From Phascolarctobacterium sp. (GTDB lineage Bacteria; Bacillota; Negativicutes; Acidaminococcales; Acidaminococcaceae), in NCBI GenBank assembly GCA_017467905.1, contig JAFUKD010000028.1, positions 24,470 through 88,469 on the forward strand: 64,000 bases of DNA, written 5' to 3'. Below, piece by piece: positions 26,847 to 36,382 of this stretch (the stretch's first letter is position 1; each line of letters starts with the position of its first letter). A program made the position numbers and the translations under genes. The notes beneath the pieces were generated by a model. The model was not told the DNA's origin and ran no database searches. It worked only from the letters and a program-made list of their open reading frames with translations.

Positions 26847-26855
26847 TCCTAATAA

Positions 26856-26890
26856 CTAACCCCCTCGTGCAAATAGTACGAGGGGGTTAG
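26856..26890 (+). terminator. Terminator hairpin of the hydrogenase operon
   Basis: A very stable 13-bp stem, CTAACCCCCTCGT/ACGAGGGGGTTAG, ten bases after the hydA stop. The T-run after it is poor (TGTTTATG), so it may also act as a stabilising 3' hairpin. Confidence 0.7.
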
Positions 26891-26951
26891 TGTTTATGAG
26901 CGGAAGTTGCTACATTAAATAGTAATATGCATAAAAATTTTATTACAAGAT

Positions 26952-26982
26952 AAAAACGCGTACCGCTTTCGCGGTACGCGTT
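26952..26982 (-). terminator. Rho-independent terminator of the SLH porin
   Basis: Twelve-bp perfect stem AACGCGTACCGC/GCGGTACGCGTT with a four-base loop, followed on the minus strand by TTTTATC. It lies 42 bases after the porin stop. Confidence 0.85.
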
Positions 26983-27023
26983 AATTTTTAGATTAAGAAG
27001 TATAAAACTAACTAAGCAATAAA

Positions 27024-28313
27024 TTAGAAAGTGAATACAACTTGGGTCCAGAGGGTTTCAACTTCAGATTTGTCGTAAGCTTTTTCTTCCAGATCATAGT
27101 ATTCAACTTGAGCTACGATGTTTTTAGCAAGAGTGTAGTTAGCGAACAAACCATAACCCTTGAAGCCAAGCATTTTATCAGCTGCACCATTCATAGTGTG
27201 GTCAATGTAAGTGGAAGCGCCTTGATCATAGTATTTAGCGGTCAATCCCCAAGAACCGGGAACGGAAGCTTTTGCACCTTTATAAGCCAAGGTCAATACA
27301 TAACCGTCATCATCGCCACCATGACCAGCATACGGCGCAATATCTTCAAATACGTCATCGCCTTTCAGATACATAGCATTGAATTTCAAACCTTTAGCCA
27401 ACGGCAGAGTAGCACTCAAGGCAAAGATATCGTTATCATCCAATTCATTGTATTCATAACCTTCTTTTGCCACATCAGCAACTGCGTTGATATCTTTAAA
27501 GGAATAGTAGCCAGCCATCCAATCAACTGCACCAGCCTTACCAGTCAATTGTGCATACATAGCTTCGTCAGCTTCACGGGTAATAGTGGAACCACCGTCC
27601 TTATTACCGTTAAAGTCAAAAGTCAAACTTCCAACAGAAGACGGAGTAGCTTTACCATAGCCTGCTACCAATTTAACGTCTTTGCCATATTCAACTTGAA
27701 CACCATCAAAACGGGTATCATATACATTGCCATCAGCCATAACTACGCTGTAACGACCAGCTTGAACTTTCAAACCGCCAACTTTACCGTTTACATACGC
27801 ACGTTGGAATTTAACGTCGCCATCTTCTTCGTCATTATCAAAGTTTTGGTTATTTTCCAGCATACCGGTATAGGTCCAATCATCATTGATTTGACCTTTT
27901 ACATAGATACGGGAACGCAGGTTGTTAGCATGACCATCGGAGTCACCATCATCTTGTTTGTAGTGATAACGGATGTTACCGGTGATTTTAACAGCGTCAG
28001 CACCTTTTTCCAATTTAGCTACGCGAACACCAAGGGTATCCAGTTCGTCAGCAAATTCTGCAGCCAGTTTATCAACGTTTGCGCCTTTTGCCATAGCTTT
28101 TGCTACGATTTGAGCCATTTCATAACGGGTCATCAATTTGTCGCCGTCGAATGCGCCATCAGCATAGCCATCAACTACGCCAGCAGCAGCCAATTTAGCT
28201 ACGGAGTCATATGCCCAGTGGCCAGCGGGAACGTCGGAGAACGGGTTAGCAGCATAAGCGGAAGCGGTTACGCCAAGAGCCATTGCCATTGCTAATACTA
28301 AGGATTTTTTCAT
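27024..28313 (-). CDS. SLH-domain outer-membrane porin (OmpM-like)
   Basis: 429 residues. Signal peptide 1-21 (cleavage after AYA). Residues about 23-75 are one S-layer-homology domain, ending in the typical MTRYEMAQIVAKAMAKG. A short coiled coil follows (about 78-105), then a beta-barrel of alternating polar/aromatic strands ending in WTQVVFTF with a C-terminal Phe. In Negativicutes such proteins hold the outer membrane to the polyamine-modified peptidoglycan through the SLH domain and form general diffusion channels. The ribosome site GAGGAGG is strong. The leader is long, up to about 265 bases, and contains promoter-like and hairpin sequences described separately. Confidence 0.93.
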   Translation of the reverse strand: MKKSLVLAMAMALGVTASAYAANPFSDVPAGHWAYDSVAKLAAAGVVDGYADGAFDGDKLMTRYEMAQIVAKAMAKGANVDKLAAEFADELDTLGVRVAKLEKGADAVKITGNIRYHYKQDDGDSDGHANNLRSRIYVKGQINDDWTYTGMLENNQNFDNDEEDGDVKFQRAYVNGKVGGLKVQAGRYSVVMADGNVYDTRFDGVQVEYGKDVKLVAGYGKATPSSVGSLTFDFNGNKDGGSTITREADEAMYAQLTGKAGAVDWMAGYYSFKDINAVADVAKEGYEYNELDDNDIFALSATLPLAKGLKFNAMYLKGDDVFEDIAPYAGHGGDDDGYVLTLAYKGAKASVPGSWGLTAKYYDQGASTYIDHTMNGAADKMLGFKGYGLFANYTLAKNIVAQVEYYDLEEKAYDKSEVETLWTQVVFTF

Positions 28314-28584
28314 TTTGTTTTCCTCCTCTGCAGGAATATTTTATTTTTATAAAACACCTGAAAGGAATTCCATTTAAGCTTCCATTAAGAGTTGCCTTGT
28401 TTCCTCTAACTTCCCTCTTAAATTATATTCCTACAAGCGCATTATAAACAGAGTAAGGCTTGATGGCTTTAAGGCGTGCCCCCAAGCCTATAGTACTAAA
28501 GGAATACTCGCGATGAGCTTCATAAAACTTTTCCACCCCTGAAAAAGTAAATCTCTTAGGCTCATCTCCTCTAATACTGTTACA
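28314..28584 (-). other. Long leader region of the porin gene, possible structured RNA
   Basis: No convincing gene. Two TATAAT boxes lie at 28422-28427 and 28441-28446, neither with a good -35. Between about 28440 and 28578 the minus-strand RNA shows many dyads: ACAG...CTGT at its ends, GATGAGC...GCTCATC, an eight-bp ACTTTTTC/GGAAAAGT hairpin, AGTA...TACT, and GGCTTG...CAAGCC. This looks like a folded leader or an independent small RNA. I could not match it to a known class by eye. A frame encoding about 25 residues (from ATG at about 28565) is present but its ribosome site touches the ATG. Confidence 0.4.
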
Positions 28585-28613
28585 ATTATATCACAGTTGT
28601 CCCCCCCCGACAA
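28585..28613 (-). promoter_or_regulatory. Promoter candidate with a run of eight G in the -35/-10 spacer
   Basis: On the minus strand TTGTCG (28608-28613), 17 bp, then extended -10 TGA-TATAAT (28585-28590). The run of eight G (28601-28608) makes up the end of the -35 and the first part of the spacer. A change of one G would change the spacing. The porin start codon is about 270 bases downstream. Confidence 0.5.
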
Positions 28614-28907
28614 GATTTGCTCGTATGCTTTGTTAAAAAATTTTTCATTTTTTTGCCAAACCACACTCACAAATTTTCCGCTGCGCATGTGCACTTTGGC
28701 ATCTGCCCTAATTCCAGAACTCTTATGCGCCCTATCCTACTATTGTCCTATCTAAAAGTAACTGCATCATCTTACTTTTACCTCCCGCTTTTAAGCGGGA
28801 GCAGCCGTTTACAACGTCTGTTGGGCTACTGCAAACCTTCTTTCCTCGAATAGTACACTTTCTTCACATGCAAAAAGAGCCTTCCCGTTTCTGAGAAAGC
28901 TCTTCCA
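28614..28907. other. Intergenic sequence without a recognised gene
   Basis: AT-rich stretch between the porin leader and the pyrE terminator. Holds one short perfect hairpin (CTCCCGC-TTTTAA-GCGGGAG near 28783-28802) and a weak AAGAGC...GCTCTT dyad near 28876-28905. A 78-codon open frame on the plus strand has no ribosome site and odd composition and is not called. Confidence 0.5.
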
Positions 28908-28910
28908 AAA

Positions 28911-28942
28911 AATAAAGACCCCACTCACACGAGCAGGGTCTT
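28911..28942 (-). terminator. Rho-independent terminator of the pyr operon
   Basis: AAGACCC/GGGTCTT stem followed on the minus strand by TATTTTTT, 36 bases after the pyrE stop. Confidence 0.8.
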
Positions 28943-28977
28943 CATAATTTTTAAATCTCTTCTATTAAATTAGTGAC

Positions 28978-29553
28978 TTATTTACCGGTTCTGCCGCGTT
29001 TTGTAAATTCTTTACCTTCTGCGCAGAGGGGGCAGGAGTTGGGGTCGAAAGTTTCTACGTTCAAGTGGAGCAATGCTTCAGTACGGATACCGAAATCAAC
29101 CTTGCCACCGCTACGGTCAACCAAGAGACCTACGCCAACAAGTCCGCCGCCTTTTTCTTGTACAACTTCCATAACTTCTTTAACGCTGCCACCAGTAGTA
29201 ACAATGTCTTCTACAACCAGAACGCGAGTACCCGGTTCAATGTGGAAGCCACGTTTCAAAGTCATTTTGCCATTGTCGCGTTCGGTAAAGATAGCGCGGG
29301 TGCCAAGTGCTTTACCTACTTCGTGTGCCAGCAAAATGCCGCCGGTTACAGGGCCAACTACCAATTCTACATTGTCGTTTTCATAACGACGAGCGATTTC
29401 TTGGCAGAGTTTTTCAGTGTATTTGGGATGTTGCAGTACGTTGAATTTTTCAACATACATGGGGCTGTGCAAACCGCTAGTCAGCAAAAAGTGACCATGC
29501 AGTACAGCTTGGGTTTCTTCCAACATTTTTAAAACGTCTTTTTCTTCCAACAT
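28978..29553 (-). CDS. pyrE: Orotate phosphoribosyltransferase
   Basis: 191 residues. Joins orotate to PRPP to give OMP. The PRPP loop VLVVEDIVTTGGSVKEV is intact; substrate-binding segments LLTSGLHSPMYVEKF and VVGPVTGGILLAHEVGKALG are seen. The C-terminal extension has CPLC, which occurs in a subset of Firmicute PyrE. Last gene of the UMP operon, four bases after pyrF. Confidence 0.97.
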   Translation of the reverse strand: MLEEKDVLKMLEETQAVLHGHFLLTSGLHSPMYVEKFNVLQHPKYTEKLCQEIARRYENDNVELVVGPVTGGILLAHEVGKALGTRAIFTERDNGKMTLKRGFHIEPGTRVLVVEDIVTTGGSVKEVMEVVQEKGGGLVGVGLLVDRSGGKVDFGIRTEALLHLNVETFDPNSCPLCAEGKEFTKRGRTGK

Positions 29554-29557
29554 TAGC

Positions 29558-30274
29558 TTACACTCCTTTAATTTCTTCTACAATAGCTGCCGCAGCTGCT
29601 TTTCTATCTTCTGCTTTGGTAATGGGGCGACCAACTACGATATGGCTGGAACCATTTTGGAACGCGCCTGCCGGAGTTGCCACGCGACTTTGGTCATCCA
29701 AGGATGCGCCTGCGGGACGTACGCCCGGGGTTACAATCAAGAAGCCTTCGCCACAAGCTTCACGAATGGCAGCAGCTTCCTTCGGAGAAGCAACAACGCC
29801 GTCCATACCAGCTTCTTTTGCCAATTTAGCCAAAGCAATTACTTGCTCTGCGATAGTGTTTTTATAGTTCAAATCACCAAATTGCTCGTCATCCATACTG
29901 GTGAGGATGGTAACTGCAATCAGCTTGGGAGCAGGCTTGCCAGCCTTTTCCGCAGCTTCACGTACAGCCTTCACTGCTTCGGACATCATTTTTTTGCCGC
30001 CAACAGAGTGTACGTTCATCATATCTGCACCCAAATCGCTAAGCACAGTTAAAGCGTGAGCAACGGTGTTAGGAATATCTTGCAGTTTCAGGTCAAGGAA
30101 AACTTCTTTGCCTTGCTCTTTCAAGAAGCGGATGATTTCACTGCCTACTGCGTAGTACAGCTCCATACCTACTTTGTAATGGCTAACGGTTTCGCCAAGC
30201 TCCAGCACGCATTCTTTTGCTTGCTCAAAGGTAGGAAAATCAAGCGCAACTATCAAGCGATCATCATGTTGCAT
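29558..30274 (-). CDS. pyrF: Orotidine 5'-phosphate decarboxylase
   Basis: 238 residues from ATG 30274, preceded by AAGGAG at nine bases; an ATG 18 codons upstream lacks a ribosome site. The catalytic DLKLQDIPNTV motif (Asp-x-Lys-x-x-Asp) and the phosphate-binding VVGRPITKAEDR are present. Makes UMP from OMP. The gap of 111 bases to pyrD holds a double-hairpin element, the only sizeable break in the operon. Confidence 0.97.
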   Translation of the reverse strand: MQHDDRLIVALDFPTFEQAKECVLELGETVSHYKVGMELYYAVGSEIIRFLKEQGKEVFLDLKLQDIPNTVAHALTVLSDLGADMMNVHSVGGKKMMSEAVKAVREAAEKAGKPAPKLIAVTILTSMDDEQFGDLNYKNTIAEQVIALAKLAKEAGMDGVVASPKEAAAIREACGEGFLIVTPGVRPAGASLDDQSRVATPAGAFQNGSSHIVVGRPITKAEDRKAAAAAIVEEIKGV

Positions 30275-30329
30275 TTCGTTATGCTCCTTTATCGAATGTT
30301 CTTTATAGTTGTATGTTAATAACTCCACC

Positions 30330-30370
30330 CGTCAGTGCCTCGCACTGCCACCCTCCTCAAGATGAGGGCA
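30330..30370. repeat. Intergenic double-hairpin element, second copy type
   Basis: CAGTGC-CTC-GCACTG (30335-30349) followed by CCCTC...GAGGG (30353-30370). Same architecture as 21594-21640: a first dyad beginning CAGTG/CAGTC, then a C-rich/G-rich second dyad. It separates pyrD from pyrF. Confidence 0.5.
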
Positions 30371-30385
30371 TACCTTCAAATGAAG

Positions 30386-31345
30386 TTACTTATTCAAATA
30401 CGGCATGCTTGCTCTGCCATTGGGAAGAGCCAAGCCTACGATATCGTTAATACTTTGTACATTGTGCTTATCCAGATATTCCAGCATACCATGAGCAATG
30501 GTTTCTGCAATATCAGGTTGGATGAAGTTCACAGTGCCAACGGAAACTGCACTTGCACCTGCTAACATAAATTCGATGGCGTCTCTTGCATTCATAATGC
30601 CGCCCATACCGATAATGGGAACATTAACTGCTTGGGCAACCTGGTACACCAAACGCACTGCAACGGGGCGAACAGCAGGCCCGCTCAAACCACCGGTGAT
30701 GTTGCCAAGTACAGGCTTTTGGCGGTCAATGTCAATGACAGTACCAAGCAAGGTGTTAATCATGGAGATAGCATCAGTGCCAGCCTCTTCTACTGCTTTC
30801 GCCATGGTAACGATATCAGTTACGTTAGGAGAAAGCTTGGTGATTACCATTTTGGAAGTGTTAGCCTTTACTGCGCGCACAACCTCCGCTGCTGCTTCGG
30901 GGCAAGTACCAAATACAATACCGCCTTCTTTTACATTGGGGCAGGAGATGTTGATTTCCACAGCATCAACGCCGTCAACGTCCAGTTTTTTAGCAACTTC
31001 GCCATATTCTTCAGGAGAATGACCGTAAATATTAACGATTACAGGCACGTCATATTTACGTAGCTCCGGTAAAGTATGTTCCAAGAAGTATTCGCTGCCG
31101 GGATTTTCCAAGCCAATGCAGTTAAGCATACCGGAGGGAGTTTCAATGGCGCGTTGACCCTTGTTACCTGCTGCCGGCAACAAGGAAGTGCCTTTAACAG
31201 TAACAGCGCCAACTTTTTCCAGGTCCAGGAAGTCGCGGAACTCTAAGCCAAAGCCGAAAGTACCGGAGCCGGTAGTTACAGGAGTTTGCATCTTCAGACC
31301 GGCAATATCTACTGCAAGTCTGCCCTCGTACAATGCTTTTACCAT
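30386..31345 (-). CDS. pyrD: Dihydroorotate dehydrogenase, NAD-linked type, catalytic subunit
   Basis: 319 residues, class 1B (PyrDB), partner of PyrK. FMN and substrate motifs: [13 protein letters not shown], the catalytic Cys in [29 protein letters not shown] and [19 protein letters not shown] is seven bases from the ATG, inside the end of pyrK (overlap seven bases). Oxidises dihydroorotate to orotate, passing electrons through PyrK to NAD. Confidence 0.97.
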   Translation of the reverse strand: MVKALYEGRLAVDIAGLKMQTPVTTGSGTFGFGLEFRDFLDLEKVGAVTVKGTSLLPAAGNKGQRAIETPSGMLNCIGLENPGSEYFLEHTLPELRKYDVPVIVNIYGHSPEEYGEVAKKLDVDGVDAVEINISCPNVKEGGIVFGTCPEAAAEVVRAVKANTSKMVITKLSPNVTDIVTMAKAVEEAGTDAISMINTLLGTVIDIDRQKPVLGNITGGLSGPAVRPVAVRLVYQVAQAVNVPIIGMGGIMNARDAIEFMLAGASAVSVGTVNFIQPDIAETIAHGMLEYLDKHNVQSINDIVGLALPNGRASMPYLNK

Positions 31346-32106
31346 TCTACTACCTCCTCTGCCCAGAATACGGGGCCATCAGTGCAAACCTTCAAGCGTT
31401 TGCCAATACCTCCGCAAGCGCAGGACAGGCAAGCGCCCAAGCCACACGCCATATATTTCTCCAAGGAAACTTGGCATTTAACATTAGCTTCCAGGCAAGC
31501 ATTAGCAACCGCCTTCATCATAGGTACTGGTCCGCACACATAAACGCAGTCATACACGCCACTTGCCAAAAGCTCCGGCAACAGCGCCATAACGGTACCT
31601 TTAGTGCCGTCGCTGCCGTCGTCAGTAGTAACAAACACCTTGTCACTAAGTTCATCATAGATGCAGGTCCAGCATACTTCTTCTTTAGTTCTACCACCCA
31701 TCAGGATGTCCGTCTTGCCTGCACCGAAGCCTTCTGCCAAGAACTTCAAGGGTGCTAAGCCAAGACCGCCACCAACCAGAAGCGGTTTTTCTGCAGTCAT
31801 ATCAAAGCCTTTACCCAAGGGGCCAACGATGCTCAGTTCGTCACCGGAGCAAACATCCGCCAAGATATGGGTTGCTTCGCCAATGATGCGGTAGATGATG
31901 GTGAAAGTGCCTGCTTCTTTGTTAACTCCGGCTACGCCGAAGGGACGGCGCAGCAGCGGAGCAGTGTTCTTGCAAACCTGTACGTTCACGAACTGACCGG
32001 GAAGGGCTTGGTTCGCAATTTCAGGTGCATAAACTTCTAATATTTTAATGGTACTGTTCAGTACCTTTTGTCCAACAACTTTTGCTGTAGCAATTGTTTT
32101 TGGCAT
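31339..32106 (-). CDS. pyrK: Dihydroorotate dehydrogenase electron-transfer subunit
   Basis: 255 residues. FAD-binding [11 protein letters not shown]-binding [12 protein letters not shown] and the C-terminal [2Fe-2S] site [15 protein letters not shown] with a later C. Couples PyrD to NAD. Good GGAGG at eight bases; starts three bases after carB. Confidence 0.96.
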   Translation of the reverse strand: MPKTIATAKVVGQKVLNSTIKILEVYAPEIANQALPGQFVNVQVCKNTAPLLRRPFGVAGVNKEAGTFTIIYRIIGEATHILADVCSGDELSIVGPLGKGFDMTAEKPLLVGGGLGLAPLKFLAEGFGAGKTDILMGGRTKEEVCWTCIYDELSDKVFVTTDDGSDGTKGTVMALLPELLASGVYDCVYVCGPVPMMKAVANACLEANVKCQVSLEKYMACGLGACLSCACGGIGKRLKVCTDGPVFWAEEVVEW

Positions 32107-32109
32107 TGC

Positions 32110-35100
32110 TTAATCCTCCCAAGCCAGATCTTGTAAAGCAATTACGCTTACTACACGACGACGACGCATTGCGCTCATTACGCGTTGCAGTTCGCGAGCA
32201 GTATCCATGGAAGTGAGGCAGGCAATTGCGTGTTCAACGGTGGAACGTCTAATCTTGAAGCCGTCACGTTCGGAATCACGACCATGGTTAGTGGTGTTAA
32301 TTACCATGCTGATATGACCAGCCTTGATTTCGTCGATGATGGTGGGTACACCTTCGCCAAGCTTGTTAGCAATTCTTACAGGCACGCCCTGTTCTTCCAA
32401 GTAAGCCTTAGTACCAGTGGTTGCCATGATTTCGTAGCCCAAATCTGCAAAGCCTTTGGCAATTTCGATTGCTTCCGGTTTGTCAAGGTCAGATACAGTA
32501 ATCAGGATTGCGCCTTCGTTGGGCACGTTGATGTTGGATGCAATGCAAGCCTTGTACAGCGCACGGCTGAATTGGTAATCGCAAGCCATAACTTCACCGG
32601 TGGATTTCATTTCTGGGCCAAGGGTGATATCTACATTGCTCATTTTGTTGAAGCTGAATACCGGAGCCTTAACTGCATAGTAGTCAGGGAACAGCTTCAA
32701 GCCAGGTCTGTAGCCCTGCTCTCTGATACCAATACCCATAGCAGCTTTAGTTGCCACGTTAATCATGGGTACGCCGGTTACTTTGCTCAGGAAGGGTACG
32801 GTTCTGGAAGAACGGGGGTTAACTTCGATTACGAATACTTCGTTGTCACGAACGATGTATTGAATGTTGATCATACCCTTAACTTCCAAGCCCAATGCCA
32901 TTTTATTGGTATATTTAATGATAGTTTTAATTACAGATTCGGACAAGCTGATGGGCGGATATACAGCGATGGAGTCGTCGGAGTGTACGCCCGCACGTTC
33001 AACGTGTTCCATGATACCGGGAATGAGCACGTCGTTGCCATCACAGATAGCATCAACCTCTACCTCCCTGCCTTGCAGGTAGTGGTCAACCAAAACAGGA
33101 TGCTCTTGGGAAGCCTTTACTGCGTAGGTCATGTAGTTTCTCAGTTCGTCGTCATTGTAAACGATTTCCATTGCACGACCGCCCAATACATAGGAAGGAC
33201 GAACCATTACCGGGTAGCCAACATCTGCTGCTGCCCTCAATGCGCCTTCGGTATCGAAGACAGTGTGTCCTTTCGGACGAGGAATGTCGCAATCGGTAAG
33301 GAGCTGTTCAAAACGTTCACGGTCTTCTGCGCGGTCAATGCTGTCTACGCTGCTGCCAAGGATTTTTACGCCACATTTAGCCAGCGGACCAGCAAGGTTA
33401 ATTGCAGTTTGACCACCGAATTGTACAATAACGCCTTCCGGTTGTTCCTTTTCGATTACGTTGAGCACGTCTTCCAAGGTCAACGGTTCAAAGTACAGCT
33501 TATCAGAGATGTCGAAGTCAGTGGAAACAGTTTCCGGGTTGTTGTTGATGATGATGGTTTCGTAGCCCATTTCACGCAACGCCCATACGGAATGTACGGA
33601 GCAGTAGTCAAATTCTACGCCTTGACCAATGCGGATAGGACCGGAGCCAAGCACTACAACTTTCTTTCTATCACTTACGGTAACTTCGTCTTCGTTTTCG
33701 TAGGTGGAATAGTAGTACGGGGTTGCAGCTTCAAACTCTGCAGCGCAGGTATCTACAATTTTATATGCGGGCAGGATGTTGTTTTCCTTACGCATTGCAC
33801 GAATTTCAAAAGCATCCTTGCCAACAAGCTTACCAATTACCGGGTCAGCAAAGCCCATCTTTTTAGCCTTCAACAGCAGTGCCGGTGTAAGCTCTTCGTT
33901 TTTGAGGGTTGCTTCCATATTAATAATGTTGGTAATTTTATGGAGGAACCATTTATCCATTTTGGTAATGTCGTAAATGTAATCAATGGTTACACCACGG
34001 CGGATAGCTTCTGCGATAACAAAGAGGCGTTCGTCGTCAATACGTTTAACGCGTTCTTTGATTTCGTCGTCGCTGAGATCTTTCAGCTCCGGCATTTCCA
34101 GATGAATCAAGCCGATTTCCAAGGAGCGGATTGCTTTCAAGAGGGAAGCTTCAAAGCTACGTTCAATAGCCATAACTTCGCCGGTTGCTTTCATTTGGGT
34201 ACCCAAGGTACGGTCTGCAGTTACGAATTTATCGAAGGGCCAGCGGGGGAATTTCAAAACAATATAGTCAACGGTGGGCTCGAAGCAAGCTTTGGTAGTT
34301 TTGGTTACAGCGTTTTCGATTTCGTCCAAGGTGTAGCCAATAGCAATTTTACTGGTTACTTTAGCGATGGGATAACCGGTTGCTTTAGAAGCCAAAGCGG
34401 AGCTGCGGCTTACGCGGGGGTTAACTTCGATTACATAGTAGTTTTCAGAGAAGGGATCCAGTGCCAATTGTACGTTACAGCCACCGCATACGCCCAATTC
34501 GCGAACGATATCAATGGATGCTTGACGGAGCAAGGTCAGCTCTCTTTCATTAAGGGTTTGAGCAGGAGCAACTACAACGGAGTCACCAGTGTGTACGCCA
34601 ACGGGGTCCACGTTTTCCATGGAGCATACGGTGATGCAGTTATCGGCAGCGTCACGGATAACTTCGAATTCGATTTCCTTCCAGCCGGCAATGCTGCGTT
34701 CAATCAAGCATTGACCAATGGGGCTGTAGCCCAAGCCTTTTTGCACAATGTCAACCAATTCGTCTTCGTCGTGAGCAATACCGCCGCCAGTACCGCCTAA
34801 TGTGTAAGCGGGGCGAACGATAAGGGGGTAACCAATTTGACGACCAAATTCGCAAGCAGCCATGATGGTTTCAACAATGGTGCTTTCGGGAATGGGTTGA
34901 TGGATTTTTTCCATTGCTTCTTTGAACAGCTCGCGGTCCTCGCCACGTTTAATAGCGCTGATTTGAGTGCCCAAAAGTTTTACATTGTAATCTGCCAAGA
35001 TGCCCTTTTCTTCCAGAGCCATAGCCAAGTTCAAGCCAACTTGACCGCCCAAGGTTGCCAAAAGGGAATCGGGACGTTCACGTTTGATAATGTTCTCTAA

Positions 35101-35319
35101 GAATTCCACATTTACAGGCTCTACATATACGCGGTCTGCAATGTTTACGTCAGTCATAATAGTTGCAGGATTAGAGTTTACCAGTACAACTTCAAAGCCC
35201 TCTTCTTTCAAAGCGCGGCAAGCTTGAGTGCCTGCGTAGTCAAATTCTGCAGCTTGACCGATGATGATCGGACCGGAGCCGATTACGAGAACTTTTTTTA
35301 CATCTGTAAGTTTCGGCAT
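32110..35319 (-). CDS. carB: Carbamoyl-phosphate synthase large subunit
   Basis: 1069 residues, full length. Two ATP-grasp halves are visible, each starting with a [21 protein letters not shown] or [21 protein letters not shown] motif, and the C-terminal allosteric domain ([15 protein letters not shown]). Uses ammonia from CarA, bicarbonate and two ATP. GGAGG at eight bases; one base after the carA stop. Confidence 0.98.
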   Translation of the reverse strand: MPKLTDVKKVLVIGSGPIIIGQAAEFDYAGTQACRALKEEGFEVVLVNSNPATIMTDVNIADRVYVEPVNVEFLENIIKRERPDSLLATLGGQVGLNLAMALEEKGILADYNVKLLGTQISAIKRGEDRELFKEAMEKIHQPIPESTIVETIMAACEFGRQIGYPLIVRPAYTLGGTGGGIAHDEDELVDIVQKGLGYSPIGQCLIERSIAGWKEIEFEVIRDAADNCITVCSMENVDPVGVHTGDSVVVAPAQTLNERELTLLRQASIDIVRELGVCGGCNVQLALDPFSENYYVIEVNPRVSRSSALASKATGYPIAKVTSKIAIGYTLDEIENAVTKTTKACFEPTVDYIVLKFPRWPFDKFVTADRTLGTQMKATGEVMAIERSFEASLLKAIRSLEIGLIHLEMPELKDLSDDEIKERVKRIDDERLFVIAEAIRRGVTIDYIYDITKMDKWFLHKITNIINMEATLKNEELTPALLLKAKKMGFADPVIGKLVGKDAFEIRAMRKENNILPAYKIVDTCAAEFEAATPYYYSTYENEDEVTVSDRKKVVVLGSGPIRIGQGVEFDYCSVHSVWALREMGYETIIINNNPETVSTDFDISDKLYFEPLTLEDVLNVIEKEQPEGVIVQFGGQTAINLAGPLAKCGVKILGSSVDSIDRAEDRERFEQLLTDCDIPRPKGHTVFDTEGALRAAADVGYPVMVRPSYVLGGRAMEIVYNDDELRNYMTYAVKASQEHPVLVDHYLQGREVEVDAICDGNDVLIPGIMEHVERAGVHSDDSIAVYPPISLSESVIKTIIKYTNKMALGLEVKGMINIQYIVRDNEVFVIEVNPRSSRTVPFLSKVTGVPMINVATKAAMGIGIREQGYRPGLKLFPDYYAVKAPVFSFNKMSNVDITLGPEMKSTGEVMACDYQFSRALYKACIASNINVPNEGAILITVSDLDKPEAIEIAKGFADLGYEIMATTGTKAYLEEQGVPVRIANKLGEGVPTIIDEIKAGHISMVINTTNHGRDSERDGFKIRRSTVEHAIACLTSMDTARELQRVMSAMRRRRVVSVIALQDLAWED

Positions 35320-35320
35320 A

Positions 35321-36382
35321 TTAACGACCCTCCATCATATCTACAAAAGATTTCAACAGGTAAGTGTGCTCGCCATCCGGCAGGAATTGTACGGACAGAG
35401 CATTTTTACCTTCGTATTTCAAGCCTTCAACAGTACCATCGTTGAGGGCAACATGAGTTACAGTAATATCCTTGCCTTCCAAGGATGCTGCATCTACAAC
35501 ATAGCCATGGTTTTGAGCGCTGATGTAAACGCGGCCAGTTTCCAAGCCTTTAACCGGCTGGTTACCGTGGTGGCCAAATTTCATCTTGGTAGCTGCGGCG
35601 CCGTTTGCCAAAGCCATTACCAAATGACCAAGGCAAATGCCCAGCATGGGCTTCTTGCCCAGCAAAGCCTTTACGGTTTCAACAGCAGCAGGCACATCTT
35701 CCGGATTGCCGGGACCATTGGTGATTACAATACCATTGGGGTTATGGCGCAGGATTTCTTCTGCAGTGGTGCTTGCCGGGAATACAGTCAGGTGGCAATC
35801 CATACCCATCAGGAAGCTGGTAACCTTTTTCTTCAAGCCCAAGTCAAGTACGGCAACATGCAGCTTGCCTTCGCCTACGGTGTAGGTTTCTTTGGTAGTT
35901 ACCTGTGCAACCTGGTCGTGTACTTCCGGAGCGGCAAGCAGCTCTGCAATTTCAGCTTCGCTTGCTTCTGCCGGAACAATCACGCCCTTCATCACACCAT
36001 TGTCACGAATCTTGCGGGTAATGGAGCGGGTGTCAATACCTGCCAAAGTGGGAATGTCTTGTTCGTCCAAGAAATCTTCCAGTGAACGTTCACTGCGCCA
36101 GTTGCTGGGGTAATCGCACAACTCACCGATTACCAAGCCTTGGCAGTAAGCCTTTCTGCTTTGGTTAAACATATTGTTTACGCCGGCATTGCCAACAATG
36201 GGATAAGTCAGAACCATAATTTGACCGCAGTAGGTAGGGTCGGTAAGCATTTCCTGATAGCCACACATACCGCCGGTGGTGAATACCACTTCACCAACTG
36301 CATTACGCTTGCCGTAGAAATCGCCTTCGTAAACGCTGCCATCAGCTAAGATTAATTTACCTTTTTTAGTTATTTCGTGCAT
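35321..36382 (-). CDS. carA: Carbamoyl-phosphate synthase small (glutaminase) subunit
   Basis: 353 residues. Class I glutamine amidotransferase: nucleophile in [15 protein letters not shown] and the later [15 protein letters not shown]. Normally the oxyanion stretch reads GICLGHQ; here the residue after His is Leu, a mild variation. Gives ammonia to CarB. Its first 13 bases overlap the pyrC end, so coupling is likely. Confidence 0.96.
   Translation of the reverse strand: MHEITKKGKLILADGSVYEGDFYGKRNAVGEVVFTTGGMCGYQEMLTDPTYCGQIMVLTYPIVGNAGVNNMFNQSRKAYCQGLVIGELCDYPSNWRSERSLEDFLDEQDIPTLAGIDTRSITRKIRDNGVMKGVIVPAEASEAEIAELLAAPEVHDQVAQVTTKETYTVGEGKLHVAVLDLGLKKKVTSFLMGMDCHLTVFPASTTAEEILRHNPNGIVITNGPGNPEDVPAAVETVKALLGKKPMLGICLGHLVMALANGAAATKMKFGHHGNQPVKGLETGRVYISAQNHGYVVDAASLEGKDITVTHVALNDGTVEGLKYEGKNALSVQFLPDGEHTYLLKSFVDMMEGR

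Noticed and set aside
27042..28295. Long plus-strand open frame opposite the SLH porin
   Set aside because: Phe/Ile/Ser-rich nonsense translation, no ribosome site; the porin is clear on the minus strand.
28436..28580. 6S RNA identity for the structured porin leader
   Set aside because: GCCTTAAA and a long irregular helix recall 6S RNA, but the central bubble and full closing stem could not be shown by eye.
28488..28694. 68-codon minus-strand open frame across the poly-G run
   Set aside because: No ribosome site, spans the promoter candidate, and the translation is not recognisable. A 25-codon inner frame has its ribosome site touching the ATG.
32185..34800. Very long plus-strand open frame opposite carB (871 codons)
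   Set aside because: It mirrors carB codon structure, has no ribosome site, and its translation is low-complexity and unlike any protein; carB on the other strand is certain.
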